This document shows positions 1-8,663 of a DNA stretch of 64,000 bases, in pieces. Under the pieces are notes generated by a model. The model did not search any database. It saw only the letters and a list, made by a program, of their open reading frames with translations, and was not told the DNA's origin. A program made the translations under genes and the position numbers. The stretch is from JAUVPB01 sp965223695 (GTDB lineage Bacteria > Actinomycetota > Thermoleophilia > Gaiellales > Gaiellaceae). Location: assembly GCA_965223695.1 (NCBI GenBank), contig CBDCXJ010000016.1, positions 62,001-126,000 of the forward strand, in the 5' to 3' direction. Within the stretch, counting starts at the first letter, position 1. Each line of letters starts with the position of its first letter.

Positions 1-280
1 GCTCGAGCCGCTCGCCCAGCGAGTCGCCGCATTGCGCTATCTGCTCGAAGCCAGGAGCGACGCGGGCGAAGTAGTCGGCAGAACCCGCCGGGAAGGTCGC
101 AACGACCGGTGTTGTGTCATCGAGCGAGCGAGCCAGATCGAGGGCGTCGAGCAGAAAGCACTGGTAGAGGTCGGCCGCGGCCTCGGGTGTGAGGCGCGGC
201 ACGAGGCGGGTCTTGGTCGACCCGGGCGCTGGCTGCTTGGCCATGACCACCACGGCGCGCCGCGGTGGGGCGTCGCTCAT
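1..280 (-). CDS. Glycosyltransferase of the TIGR04282/DUF2064 type (3' part outside window)
   Basis: Reading the minus strand from the ATG at 280 gives a start of MSDAPPRRAVVVMAKQPAPG followed by STKTRLVPRLTPEAA. The KxPxPGxxKTRL pattern is typical of the small nucleotide-sugar-type transferase family often called rSAM/selenodomain-associated glycosyltransferase. About 93 residues are visible; the C-terminal half lies beyond position 1. The start overlaps the stop of the upstream GT2 gene as ATGA (277-280), which implies translational coupling. The radical SAM gene at 5728-6669 on the same strand fits the family's usual company. Substrate cannot be told from sequence. Confidence 0.8.
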   Translation of the reverse strand, partial: MSDAPPRRAVVVMAKQPAPGSTKTRLVPRLTPEAAADLYQCFLLDALDLARSLDDTTPVVATFPAGSADYFARVAPGFEQIAQCGDSLGERLE

Positions 281-1827
281 GTCGCAGAGCTCGCCACGCG
301 CGCGGCCTGCTGCGCCCGCGCGAGTGGCGTGCGCTCGGCAGCCCTGGCCTCGCGCGTGCGGAACACCGCGAGCGCCTGTGCCGCCGTGAGCGCCGCGACC
401 GCGAGGAGTCCGACGCCGAACCAGCTGGCGTAGACCACTATCGCCCAGTTTCCGTACCGGTAGGCGAGCCCGGCCGCCGCGAGGCTGTAGATGCCGAGCG
501 CGAGCTCTGCATAGACGATCGGGTCGAGCTTGAGCTGGTAGCGCAGGCGCGTCCAGGTCGCCCGCTCGGGCTCGGCCGAGCGCATGCCGAACTTCGCTGT
601 GCGCTCGAACTCAGGGTTCGGCTGCAGGACGATCTTGGCGGCAGCTCTGACGGTGTTGAGCATCAGGCCAGGACCGATCACCGTGATTCCCGCGATTCGC
701 GGCAGCTCTCGCCACCAGCGCCGGCGCTGCTGGCGCTGGCCCATGACGAGGAAGACCACGTACGCCAGCGAGAAGACGGCGAAGGGATAGGCCAGGCCGA
801 AGAAGCTCTGAAACCCCGGGTGTCTGTCGGCAACGATGACAACAACGGGGTAGAGCAGCGTCACAACGAAGAGCAGCAGATGGATGCAGTACGAGCTGAG
901 GTGCGCCGTCGCCTGGAGCTTGATCGGTGCACGGGCGCCCGAGCGCCAGATCTCGGGCACGAGCCGGATCGCACACTCGAGTGAGCCCCGCGCCCAGCGG
1001 TGCTGCTGGCGCCGAAAGCCCGACATCTGGGCCGGCACCTCGCCTGGGACGACGAGGTCGCGCAGGTACTGGCCTCGCCAGCCACGCAGGTGCGCCCGGT
1101 AGGAGAGGTCGAGATCCTCGGTCAGCGTGCGTGCCGTCCAGCCGCCCGCATCCTCGATCGCCGACGCGCGCCAGATGCCGGCCGTTCCGTTGAAGTTGAA
1201 CCAGTAGTTGCGGAGCCCTCGCGCGGCTTGCTCGACCATGAAGTGGCCGTCGATCGCGATGGATTGAAGCCGGGTCAGCAGCGAGTAGTTGCCGTTGAGA
1301 TGGCCCCAGCGGGCCTGCACGAACGCCAGCTCGGCGCGGTCGAAGTGGGGCAGCGTCCGGCGCAGGAAGTCGGGCGCGGGTACGAAGTCGGCGTCGAAGA
1401 TTGCGATGAACTCGCCCGTCGCCGTTGCCACGCCGTGCTGGAGGGCGCCCGCCTTGAACCCCGTCCGCTCCGCGCGACGCACGTGGACCGCGTCGAGCCC
1501 GCGGGCCCGGGCTCTCGCGACCGCGCTGGCGACAAGCCCGGTCGTCTCGTCGGTCGAGTCGTCGAGGACCTGGATCTGCAGCAGGCTGCTCGGGTAGTCG
1601 AGCGCGCAGGCGGCGTCGATCACACGCTCGGCCACGTAGAGCTCGTTGTAGATCGGCAGCTGCACCGTCACGCGAGGAAGCGCGCGCGTGCTTTGCGCTC
1701 TCGCTTCGGGTTCGCGACCACCGCGCCAGACGACGAACGACAGGAACGAGATGTTGGCGCCGTACGCGATCAGCAGGAGCGAGGCCGCGACGTAGGCGCC
1801 GCCAGCAGCGAGCAGAACGAGGCTCAT
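277..1827 (-). CDS. Membrane family 2 glycosyltransferase (cellulose/mannan synthase-like)
   Basis: This 516-residue protein is a processive-type GT2 enzyme that would build or extend a polysaccharide or glycolipid at the cytoplasmic membrane. An N-terminal membrane segment (about residues 2-32) precedes the GT-A domain, which carries DDSTD (about 89-93), a DAD metal motif, TEDLD and QQHRWARG, the Q-x-x-R-W signature of processive synthases. Further hydrophobic segments follow in the C-terminal third (around LLFVVTLLYPVVVIVA, and near the end). The downstream coupled gene is another predicted glycosyltransferase, so the two probably work on one glycan. Family assignment is firm; the product is unknown. 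Confidence 0.9.
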   Translation of the reverse strand: MSLVLLAAGGAYVAASLLLIAYGANISFLSFVVWRGGREPEARAQSTRALPRVTVQLPIYNELYVAERVIDAACALDYPSSLLQIQVLDDSTDETTGLVASAVARARARGLDAVHVRRAERTGFKAGALQHGVATATGEFIAIFDADFVPAPDFLRRTLPHFDRAELAFVQARWGHLNGNYSLLTRLQSIAIDGHFMVEQAARGLRNYWFNFNGTAGIWRASAIEDAGGWTARTLTEDLDLSYRAHLRGWRGQYLRDLVVPGEVPAQMSGFRRQQHRWARGSLECAIRLVPEIWRSGARAPIKLQATAHLSSYCIHLLLFVVTLLYPVVVIVADRHPGFQSFFGLAYPFAVFSLAYVVFLVMGQRQQRRRWWRELPRIAGITVIGPGLMLNTVRAAAKIVLQPNPEFERTAKFGMRSAEPERATWTRLRYQLKLDPIVYAELALGIYSLAAAGLAYRYGNWAIVVYASWFGVGLLAVAALTAAQALAVFRTREARAAERTPLARAQQAARVASSAT

Positions 1828-1878
1828 CGCGGCTTATGCATCAGTCGACACGCCACGGCTCGTCGACCACTCGCGGGC

Positions 1879-2418
1879 CTACCAGAGAAGGTCGATCTTC
1901 GGCTCGCCCCTGGCTTTGACGATCAGCTGGTCGACACCGAGCTTGCGACCGCCGTGGCCGAGGAAGACCGCGACGGCTGCCACGAAGAGGAGAACGTACG
2001 TCCAGATCCACTCCTGGCCGCCGATATAGGAGAGGAAGAGCTGGAAGAAGAATGCGGCAGCGGCAAGAGCGAGCGCGCGCGTCATCACGCCCACGATGAG
2101 CCCGATGCCGAGGACGAACTCGATGACGCCCTGGAACGGCGCGTAGAACGGGGCGATCGGGATGATGATCGCATCGATGAACGTCTTGTAGCCCGCGAAG
2201 GCGCTGTCGTTGCCGTTCTCGTCGAACAGCCCATCGAGGAAGGCCTCGAGGCCGTCGGGCGTGTACAGGTCCTTCTCGAGGTTGTCGGCCCAGGTCACGA
2301 TGAAGATCACGCCCAGGGTGATGCGCAAGAGCGCAACCCCGATCGTCCCGCGACGATCAGAGATCGCCGCCAGCGGCTCGAGGATCGGAGCGAGTCGTTT
2401 AGCGATCGCTTCGAGCAC
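1879..2418 (-). CDS. DoxX/DoxD-like integral membrane protein
   Basis: The protein has about four hydrophobic segments (ALLRITLGVIFIVTWADNLE, then FQGVIEFVLGIGLIVGV, ALAAAAFFFQLFLSYIG and YVLLFVAAVAVFLG) in the order typical of DoxX/thiosulfate:quinone oxidoreductase small-subunit relatives. A longer reading frame extends upstream to 2517, but that would overlap the ABC ATPase gene by 119 bp. I chose the GTG at 2418, which has GGAAG about 10 bases upstream and overlaps that gene by 20 bp. The protein is then about 179 residues, close to family size. Role is unknown; DoxX members are often linked to redox or oxidative stress. Confidence 0.75.
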   Translation of the reverse strand: MLEAIAKRLAPILEPLAAISDRRGTIGVALLRITLGVIFIVTWADNLEKDLYTPDGLEAFLDGLFDENGNDSAFAGYKTFIDAIIIPIAPFYAPFQGVIEFVLGIGLIVGVMTRALALAAAAFFFQLFLSYIGGQEWIWTYVLLFVAAVAVFLGHGGRKLGVDQLIVKARGEPKIDLLW

Positions 2419-3199
2419 TCGCGCTCGCTTCCGTCGTAGCCTGTTTCTGTCTCGCGCCTCGCTGGCGCGCTGCGGCAAGCATGTTGTCGCCACCGAAGAA
2501 CTCGGCAACGTCAGCATCTGCGGGGTTCTGCAGGAACTCGCTCGGCGCGCCGAGCTGGCGTAGGCGGCCGTCGATCAGGAGCGCCAGCCGATCGGCGACG
2601 GCCAGCGCCTCGGCCTGATCATGGGTGACGAACACCGTCGTAATGCTAACCGCGCGCTGGACGCGACAGATCGTCTCGCGGAGCTCCGCTCGGAGGGACG
2701 GCTCGAGGCTCGTGAGCGGCTCGTCGAGGAGCAGCAGCCGTGGGCGAACCACGAGTGCGCGCGCCAGGGCTATCCGCTGACGCTGCCCGCCCGAGAGCTC
2801 GTCGGGCCAGCGGTCTTCGTAGCCCGAGAGCCGGACGATCGACAGCGCCTCTGCGACCCGCTCGCGGCGGTCAGCGCCCTTGACACGACGCAGCTTGAGA
2901 CCGAAGGCGACGTTCTCGGCGACCGTCTTGAACGGGAACAGCGCGTGATCCTGAAACACCATCACGGCGCCGCGCCGCTCGGCGGGCACGCCCAGCACCG
3001 AGCGCTCGTCGAAGAGGACATCTCCGCCGGTCGGCCTGAGCAGCCCCGCGATCAATCTCAGCGTTGTCGTTTTCCCGCACCCTGACGGGCCGAGCAGCAC
3101 AAGGCGCTCACCGGCGTCGACGGTCAGATCGAGTCCGTCGATCGCGCGCCCGGACGAGGGGTACTCCATCTCGAGATTGCGCAGTTCCAGCTTTGTCAT
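2399..3199 (-). CDS. ABC transporter ATP-binding protein
   Basis: This is a 266-residue nucleotide-binding subunit, energising uptake together with the two permeases and the binding protein upstream. Walker A is GPSGCGKTT (about 37-45), the signature is LSGGQRQRIALA (from about 135), Walker B is LLLLDEP (about 156-162) and the switch His is in VTHDQAEA. The C-terminal FGGDNMLAA stretch resembles CysA/PotA-type ATPases rather than the GlnQ/HisP type expected beside HisM-like permeases, so the transporter mixes subfamilies. The start at 3199 (MTKLEL) was preferred over a longer frame because the extra upstream residues overlap the binding-protein gene and look non-coding. Stop is 20 bp before the DoxX start region. 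Confidence 0.92.
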   Translation of the reverse strand: MTKLELRNLEMEYPSSGRAIDGLDLTVDAGERLVLLGPSGCGKTTTLRLIAGLLRPTGGDVLFDERSVLGVPAERRGAVMVFQDHALFPFKTVAENVAFGLKLRRVKGADRRERVAEALSIVRLSGYEDRWPDELSGGQRQRIALARALVVRPRLLLLDEPLTSLEPSLRAELRETICRVQRAVSITTVFVTHDQAEALAVADRLALLIDGRLRQLGAPSEFLQNPADADVAEFFGGDNMLAAARQRGARQKQATTEASASARSDR

Positions 3200-3218
3200 C
3201 GACTCATCACTGAGCGGC

Positions 3219-4108
3219 TCACGGCCAGAGCTCGAGCTCACCGCCGAGCGGTAGGTCAATGATCCTATTGGGGCCCTCGAACCAGCGCTCATAAACTTTT
3301 TCGTACGTTCCGGCGGCCCAGACCTCCTGGAGCGCCACGTTGATCCGATCACGCCAGGCCGAGTCGTTCTCGGGCACGCCGATCCCGAACTGCACCGGGT
3401 TGTGGCCGCCCGGCAACAAGGCGAGCTCGGGGTCACCAGCAGCAAGGGACAGGAGCGTGACGTTGTCTTCGGAGTAGCCCTCGACGGCGCCATCACGAAG
3501 TGCCTGCGTTGCGGCCAGCTTGTCGTCGAACGCCACGATCTCGGGGTCGGGCCCGCCGTGGTGGGCAACGTATTCCTCCCAAGAGGGAATGGCAGAGCTG
3601 CCCGCGTTGGCCGCCACCTTCTTCCCAATCAGCTCGTCGATCGACGCGTACGTGCCCGTCCGGACGAGGAATGACTGGTTGTCCCAGAAGTAGGTGATGC
3701 TGAAGTCGATCGACTCGTCACGCGCGCGTGTGTGATTCATGCTTGCGATGCTCATGTCGACCCGCCCGTCTTGCAGGAAGCTGATCCGCGTGGTGCCGTC
3801 TACCGGAACGAGGGTGAGCTCGAGCCCGAGCTCTTCGGCCATCGCGCCGGCAAGGTCGATGTCGAACCCGATCCAGGCGCCGTCGGAGTCGATGAAGCTC
3901 ATCGGCGGGTTGTCGTTGCGAACGCCGATCCGGACCTCGCCGGCCTCGAGCGCCCGCTCGAGCGTCGAGGCGCCGGCGCCATTCGGCCGCTCCCGCACCC
4001 TGCGAGGAGCGGCGTGACGAGCAGTGACATGCAAGCGAGCGCGGCGAGCGCAACCCACCGACCGGCCTGTCGCCGGGGTCGTGGCGTTGTGTTCGGGCGG
4101 GAGCTCAC
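3219..4108 (-). pseudogene. Polar amino acid-type ABC substrate-binding lipoprotein, single-base frameshift
   Basis: The gene encodes an extracytoplasmic family 3 (SBP_bac_3) solute receptor. From the ATG at 4108 one frame gives a lipoprotein signal ending LLVTPLLAGC, then runs into noise. The mature domain (from ASTLERALEAGEVRIGVRND to the stop at 3219) lies in another frame. The two frames meet at about 3970-4000, and one missing base would restore a single protein of about 295 residues. Domain signs include NPPMSFID, GFDIDLAGAMAEELG, the DMSIASMNHTRAR segment and the closing YEKVYERWF. Either a true null mutation or an assembly indel; the surrounding transporter genes are intact, which favours an indel error or a recent mutation. 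Confidence 0.85.
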
Positions 4109-4140
4109 TACTGAGACCAGACGTCGTGTCGGGCGGCTTG

Positions 4141-4866
4141 TTAGCCGAGCTTGGCCAGCGACTGGACGAGCTCGGTGCGTCGGAGTCGTCCCTCTCCTCG
4201 GCGCGCGAGTCGTGAGAAGCCGAACGCGACCGCAAAGTAGAGAAGACCGACGGTGATGTAGGTGGCGACCCAGTAGGGAGCGTTGCCGACGTCGGAGCCG
4301 AGCGCGATGCGCGCGTTGGTCGTGAGGTCGGCGACGCCGAGGACGACGACGACCGACGTGTCCTTGAACAGCGTGATGCCCTGTCCCGTGAGCGCCGGTT
4401 GCATCACGCGCAAGCCGTACGGGAGCTTGATCTGACCGAACACCTGCCAGCGCGTGCCGCCGAGGAGTCGCGCATCGTCGACGAGGGTCGCCGGCACCGC
4501 GACGAGCCCAGCGTGGACGATGTCGGCCTGGTACGCGCTGCTGTAGAGGACAAGTGCGACGAAGGCGGCGAGCAGCGGCGTCGAGACGATTCCTGCGTTG
4601 GCGCCGCCGAGCAACTGCAGGACGATCAGCAGGAGCAGGATGAGGGGGATGCCGCGGAACAGCTGGACGTAGGCTGCCGCGAGCCAGCGGACGAGCGGGA
4701 AGCGGCTCGCGCGCGCGCTCGCGACGGGCAGCGCCAGTGCGAAGCCGACCGTGATGCCGACCAGCGCGAGCAGGAGGCTCATCAACAGACCGCCGGGCCG
4801 CTGGCCGGGGAACCCGACCAGCAGGTTCGGCAGGCTCTCGATGATGAATTCAGCTTGCTCGGACAC
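4141..4866 (-). CDS. Amino acid ABC transporter permease (HisM/GlnP family)
   Basis: This 241-residue inner-membrane permease has the His/Glu/Gln/Arg/opine family architecture: about five hydrophobic segments, an early YVQLFRGIPLILLLLIV stretch and the EAA-like loop near DDARLLGGTRWQVFGQIKLP that docks the ATPase. It overlaps the preceding permease gene by 17 bp (4850-4866), as expected for co-translated heteromeric permease pairs. The binding-protein start lies 32 bp downstream. Substrate is probably a polar amino acid or a related small amine, judged by family only. Confidence 0.9.
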   Translation of the reverse strand: MSEQAEFIIESLPNLLVGFPGQRPGGLLMSLLLALVGITVGFALALPVASARASRFPLVRWLAAAYVQLFRGIPLILLLLIVLQLLGGANAGIVSTPLLAAFVALVLYSSAYQADIVHAGLVAVPATLVDDARLLGGTRWQVFGQIKLPYGLRVMQPALTGQGITLFKDTSVVVVLGVADLTTNARIALGSDVGNAPYWVATYITVGLLYFAVAFGFSRLARRGEGRLRRTELVQSLAKLG

Positions 4867-5590
4867 GCTCTCGTCCTCGGTGCAGTCGGACGTCGACCTG
4901 GCGTAACAGCACCGACATCAGTGCCGAGAGCGCCAGGTAGAGAACTGCGGCCGCAAGCAGGAACTCGGTCGCTCGGAACGAGCTCTGGATCGACCCCTGG
5001 ACGGCGTGGAAGAGCTCCGGAACGGCGACGAACGACGCCAGCGCGGTGTTCTTCATGTTGTGGATCAGCCGCGTGGTTATGGCCGGAAACGCAGCCCGCA
5101 TGCCGCCTGGCAAAAGGATCGACCAGAACACGATGGCGCGCCCGGCACCCAGCGTTCGTGCGGCATCGACGTGCTGGCGCGGCAGCGTGCTCACGCCGGC
5201 GCGGAAGAGCTCTGCGAGATGCGCGCTCGTGTTGAGGACGAGACCGATGCATGCGGCGAGCGCGTAGTAGGGCAGGCTCAGGCCCGTCACCGAGCCGAGC
5301 CAGTTGACGACCGCGTTGTCGAAGAAGATCGCCTCGCGCGCCGCTGCCGGGAGCAGCGTCGGAAAGGCGAAGGCCCAGAAGATGATCTGGATGAGTGCCG
5401 GGATGTTGCGGAACAGCTCGACGAACGCGCCGGCGCCGACGCGGACGGGACGGTTGTCGATCAGGCGCAACGTCCCGACGACGGCGCCGATGGCGACCGA
5501 GATCACTGACGTGATCAGCGTCAGCACGATCGTGACTGCGATGCCTCGCGCGAGCAGACTCGCGGTGTCTGCCGTGAGCCAGTCGAGCAT
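4850..5590 (-). CDS. Amino acid ABC transporter permease (HisM/GlnP family), partner subunit
   Basis: This 246-residue permease is the first gene of the transporter operon. It has a long hydrophobic N-terminus (ARGIAVTIVLTLITSVISVA), the family stretch FVELFRNIPALIQIIFWAFA, and an EAA-like loop DAARTLGAGRAIVFWSILLP. It pairs with the second permease whose start lies inside its 3' end. The downstream order is permease, permease, binding protein, ATPase, DoxX-like. A gap of 137 bp separates it from the upstream radical SAM gene, so it may have its own promoter, though I see no convincing one. Confidence 0.9.
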   Translation of the reverse strand: MLDWLTADTASLLARGIAVTIVLTLITSVISVAIGAVVGTLRLIDNRPVRVGAGAFVELFRNIPALIQIIFWAFAFPTLLPAAAREAIFFDNAVVNWLGSVTGLSLPYYALAACIGLVLNTSAHLAELFRAGVSTLPRQHVDAARTLGAGRAIVFWSILLPGGMRAAFPAITTRLIHNMKNTALASFVAVPELFHAVQGSIQSSFRATEFLLAAAVLYLALSALMSVLLRQVDVRLHRGRERVRAS

Positions 5591-5690
5591 CTAGGCGACC
5601 CGACTGCGCCTAGCGTCTACCGAGATAGGTGGAGTCGGCGGCCCGAGCCGGATCACGACGGCGGAGGCGAAACCGGGGGCGCGTGGCGGT

Positions 5691-5707
5691 CCCCACTCAC
5701 GGTGGGG
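5691..5707 (-). terminator. Short stem-loop after the radical SAM gene
   Basis: CCCCAC-5 nt-GTGGGG forms a 6-bp GC-only stem about 20 bases past the stop of the radical SAM gene on the minus strand. No T-run follows, so it is at best a weak or factor-assisted terminator. The rest of 5591-5727 shows no gene I can support. Confidence 0.35.
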
Positions 5708-5727
5708 AAGAACACGTTCCTCTTCTT

Positions 5728-6669
5728 TCACAACGTGTCGCGAACGTCGAGCAGCGGGATGTCCTGCCGCTCGAGATCGTCGAGCGCCTCGAAGGGGATG
5801 GCTGCGTCCAGCTCCTCGGCCGCATCTGCCCAGGCCTCGAGCCAGGCGCGATCGAGCCCGTCGACATCGTCGACCATCCTGAGCCTGGTCACGGGGTAGC
5901 GCTCCTTCAGCGCCTTCATCTCGGCGGCCACGCTCTCGGGAGAGCGCTGTCGAAACCCGCTTCCGTGCACAGCGGCACGACACCACTCGCAGCCATATGG
6001 GCAGCCGCGCGAGGTGGTGATGGTGAGCGAGGAATAGCCGCTGGTCTCTTCCCATTGCTCGAGATAGCGCTCCATGTCGATCAGGTCACGCGCCGGAAGT
6101 GGCAGCGAGTCCAGGTTCTCGATCGGCGGCCGTGGCTCGTTGATCACGAGCTCGCCACCGCTCAGGAACGCGACACCGGGCTCGACGGCGAGGGGGTGAG
6201 GGTCGAGTGCGACATCGTCGAGCCGGCGGGCGCCGAGTCCGCTCGCGCTCAGCCCGCCACCGTCGACGCGATCGAGCACGGCGGTCACGGTCTGCTCACC
6301 TTCGTGATGCACGACTAGGTCGACGGCAGCGTGCGTCGCGTAGACCTCTGGCGAAAGGGTCGGGTCTGGGCCGCCGAGAAGGACGAGCGCCCCGCGATCG
6401 CACGCCATCTGCGCCAGTGTTAGCGCCGTCTCTCGCGTCGGCAACAACGCAGAGATCCCGACGCCGTCGGGACGCTCGTGCTCGAGCGCCTCGGCGAAGG
6501 CCGACTCGTCCTTGGCGAACGTGCCGTCGAAGATCGAGACCGCGTGGCCAGCGTCGCGGACGTAGCTGGCGAGATAGAGCACACCGAGTGGGAAGTACGG
6601 GCTCGCAGATGCCAGCTCCGCTGGGCTTTTCGAGAGGAATAGCGGGTGGGCAAAGAGGATCTTGGCCAC
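5728..6669 (-). CDS. B12-binding-domain radical SAM protein, short form
   Basis: The 313-residue protein starts with a cobalamin-binding-like Rossmann domain (KILFAHPLF, SPYFPLGVLYLASYVRDAGH, LVLLGGPDPT) and then has the radical SAM cluster motif CPYGCEWC (Cys223, Cys227, Cys230). Relatives use a 4Fe-4S cluster and S-adenosylmethionine for radical chemistry, often methylation or glycan/lipid modification. Only about 83 residues follow the cluster, much less than a complete radical SAM barrel, and the frame ends with PLLDVRDTL. I found no continuation in other frames, so it may be a natural short form or a truncated gene. It lies 12 bp downstream of the GT-C gene in an apparent operon. Confidence 0.8.
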   Translation of the reverse strand: MAKILFAHPLFLSKSPAELASASPYFPLGVLYLASYVRDAGHAVSIFDGTFAKDESAFAEALEHERPDGVGISALLPTRETALTLAQMACDRGALVLLGGPDPTLSPEVYATHAAVDLVVHHEGEQTVTAVLDRVDGGGLSASGLGARRLDDVALDPHPLAVEPGVAFLSGGELVINEPRPPIENLDSLPLPARDLIDMERYLEQWEETSGYSSLTITTSRGCPYGCEWCRAAVHGSGFRQRSPESVAAEMKALKERYPVTRLRMVDDVDGLDRAWLEAWADAAEELDAAIPFEALDDLERQDIPLLDVRDTL

Positions 6670-6681
6670 GCCGGCGCGATG

Positions 6682-8145
6682 TTACCCCGGCGTCGTCGCC
6701 GCCGGCTCGGTCCCATCCCGCGAGCGCCAGAGCGCGGCGCCGAGGCCGAGGACGAGCAGCGCGAGCGTCGGGTACCACTCGAGTCGTCGCACCCACTCGA
6801 GCTCGCCAAAGCGCAGCGGATCGCGATACGTGAGGTAGGAGAAAGCGAGCGTCGCGGACAGGTAGAGCCAGGGGGCGAGCAGCATCCAGCGCCGTGGCGA
6901 TTCGGCGGTCGCCGGCGTGAGAAACGGCAGCAGCGCGACGAGTAACAGGATGTACCACGGATGAAGAACCGGCGTGAGCACGGCGTAGGCCATGACGGGA
7001 ACGGCAAGCAATCGAAGTGAGGCGAGCGTCGTGGTCGCACGGCGGGCGCGAAGCAGCACCGCGACCAGAACGACCGCGAGCACCATCGCTACAGCGATCC
7101 GCGCGACGGCGTCCGGATCGGCGGCGCCCTGGCGGTCGATCCAGCCCTCGAGCCAGTGGTAGATGCCGATGTTGAAGGTGAACTCCTCGCTGTACACGCG
7201 CGCCGAGCCGAAGAGACCTCGTCCGCGCGACTCATCCGAGAGACCCCAGCCCGCGTCGAGCCCGAACGGCACCAGCACGACGATCGCGACCGCGCCGCAG
7301 AGGAGCCGCTGCGGCCAGCTCCATCGCCACCACAAGACGGGCAAGAGGAGCACAGGGAGAAATCGGGTGAGTGCGGCCAGGGCTAGCAGCACCGGCGCAG
7401 CGGCTGCTCGCAACCTCGTCCGCGCCAGCGCGGCACGACCGTTCGCAACGCGCCTCCTCGCCGGACGTAGCGTCAACAGCACGGCAGAGAGTGCGAGGAA
7501 GACCATCAACGCGTCGAGGTGCGCTCCGTGCGCGACCTCCACGATCACGAGGGGGTTCCAGAGGTAGAGCATGATCCGCCCTCCGGGGAGGCCAGCGAGG
7601 GCGAGCAGCCGCGCCAGCACCACGGCGGCGAGCAGATCGAACGCGACCATGACGATCTGCATGACGAGAGGCTCCGACGGAAACAGCCATGCGGTCGCCG
7701 CGAAGACCAGCTGCGCGGTCGGGAGATAGGGCGTGGCGAGCGACGGATTGTTTGCGAGCTCACGGGCGGGAATCTCGAAGCGGTCGAGCTCGGGCGCCTC
7801 GATCGCGTAGCGGTAGGGGTTGACGCCCTCGGTGGCAACGTGGCCGTCCCAGAGGTAGCGGTAGACGTCGTCGCTCAGGGTCGGCGTCGTCGCCAGCAGC
7901 ATCAGGCGAAAGACGATCGGGAGCGACCACAGCCAGAGAAGCGGAATCGCCCGGCGCTCGTTCCACCAGAGCGCGACCAGGAAGCCCGCAAAGGCGATCA
8001 GGTACCAGACGATCGTCTGCGAGACGAAGCGATCGCGCAACGTGCCCGCGTCGATGTCGAGCGCGAGCAGACCGGCGTATGCGGCAAGCCCGAGCAGGGC
8101 CGCGAGCCAGAGTCCCCACCGCGCGCTGAGGGCGCGGATCACCAC
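6682..8145 (-). CDS. GT-C fold membrane glycosyltransferase (mannosyltransferase-like)
   Basis: This multi-pass protein of roughly 487 residues has about ten hydrophobic segments and the extracytoplasmic motif LSDDVYRYLWDGHVATEGVN with PYRY after it, typical of polyprenyl-phosphate-sugar-dependent GT-C enzymes (MptB/DUF2029-like). It would add a sugar, perhaps mannose, to a cell-envelope glycan outside the membrane. The open frame extends to 8253, but that would run past the divergent RidA start. Tandem GTG codons at 8145/8142 just before the first membrane helix are a better start. It precedes the radical SAM gene, and other glycosyltransferases lie further downstream. Confidence 0.82.
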   Translation of the reverse strand: MVIRALSARWGLWLAALLGLAAYAGLLALDIDAGTLRDRFVSQTIVWYLIAFAGFLVALWWNERRAIPLLWLWSLPIVFRLMLLATTPTLSDDVYRYLWDGHVATEGVNPYRYAIEAPELDRFEIPARELANNPSLATPYLPTAQLVFAATAWLFPSEPLVMQIVMVAFDLLAAVVLARLLALAGLPGGRIMLYLWNPLVIVEVAHGAHLDALMVFLALSAVLLTLRPARRRVANGRAALARTRLRAAAAPVLLALAALTRFLPVLLLPVLWWRWSWPQRLLCGAVAIVVLVPFGLDAGWGLSDESRGRGLFGSARVYSEEFTFNIGIYHWLEGWIDRQGAADPDAVARIAVAMVLAVVLVAVLLRARRATTTLASLRLLAVPVMAYAVLTPVLHPWYILLLVALLPFLTPATAESPRRWMLLAPWLYLSATLAFSYLTYRDPLRFGELEWVRRLEWYPTLALLVLGLGAALWRSRDGTEPAATTPG

Positions 8146-8245
8146 GAGCCGGTCGTCGGCCTGAGCGCGCCGATCACGGTAGCGTCGTGTCGGCGGGCGT
8201 CGAGCGTCCGTGGCTGGCGAGGCACAACCCCTTAGGAGGCAGGCC

Positions 8246-8635
8246 GTGATCAAGCACTACAACCCCGCGGACGTCGCTCCACCCTTCAGCAACTACAGCC
8301 ATGGGGCCGAGGCTCCCGGCGATGCACGTTGGCTTCACCTGTCGGGCCAGATCGGGATCACCGCCGACGGGACCCTGCTCGAGGGCTTCGAGGCGCAGGC
8401 TACGCAGGCGTGGAAGAACATCCGGGCGATTCTCGCCGACGCCGGCATGGGACCGGCCGACATCGTCAAGGTCAACGTCTTCATCACCGACCAGAGCCAG
8501 GTCGGCGAGGCGCGGACGACCCGCGATGCGGTGCTCGACGGCGCTCAACCCGCGTCGACGCTGTTCGTCGTTGCGGCGCTCGCGCACCCCGACTGGCTGG
8601 TCGAGATCGAGGTCATCGCGGCCGCGGCCGCGTAG
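8246..8635 (+). CDS. RidA (YjgF/YER057c/UK114) family protein
   Basis: A 129-residue single-domain Rid protein. Classical RidA hydrolyses reactive enamine/imine intermediates. Here the GQIGITADG strand and the helix FEAQATQAWKNIRAILADAG are clear, but the segment that should carry the catalytic arginine reads QPASTLFVVAAL, with no Arg, so it belongs to a non-archetypal Rid subgroup. The GTG at 8246 was chosen because AGGAGG sits at about 8233-8238; a longer frame from 8210 lacks this. It starts 28 bp ahead of the triple-RidA gene and forms an operon with it. It is divergent from the GT-C gene, with about 100 bp between. Confidence 0.9.
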   Translation: MIKHYNPADVAPPFSNYSHGAEAPGDARWLHLSGQIGITADGTLLEGFEAQATQAWKNIRAILADAGMGPADIVKVNVFITDQSQVGEARTTRDAVLDGAQPASTLFVVAALAHPDWLVEIEVIAAAAA

Positions 8636-8663
8636 CGCTGCCGGGCCGAGGCGAGGAGGAGGC

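Noticed and set aside
1000..2439. 479-codon plus-strand frame opposite the GT2 and DoxX-like genes
   Set aside because: High-GC shadow: charged, repetitive composition and no domain, while the minus strand shows complete GT2 and DoxX signatures.
5591..6055. 154-codon minus-strand frame overlapping the radical SAM 3' end as a possible continuation of it
   Set aside because: Arg-rich shadow composition; it does not read as radical SAM barrel sequence.
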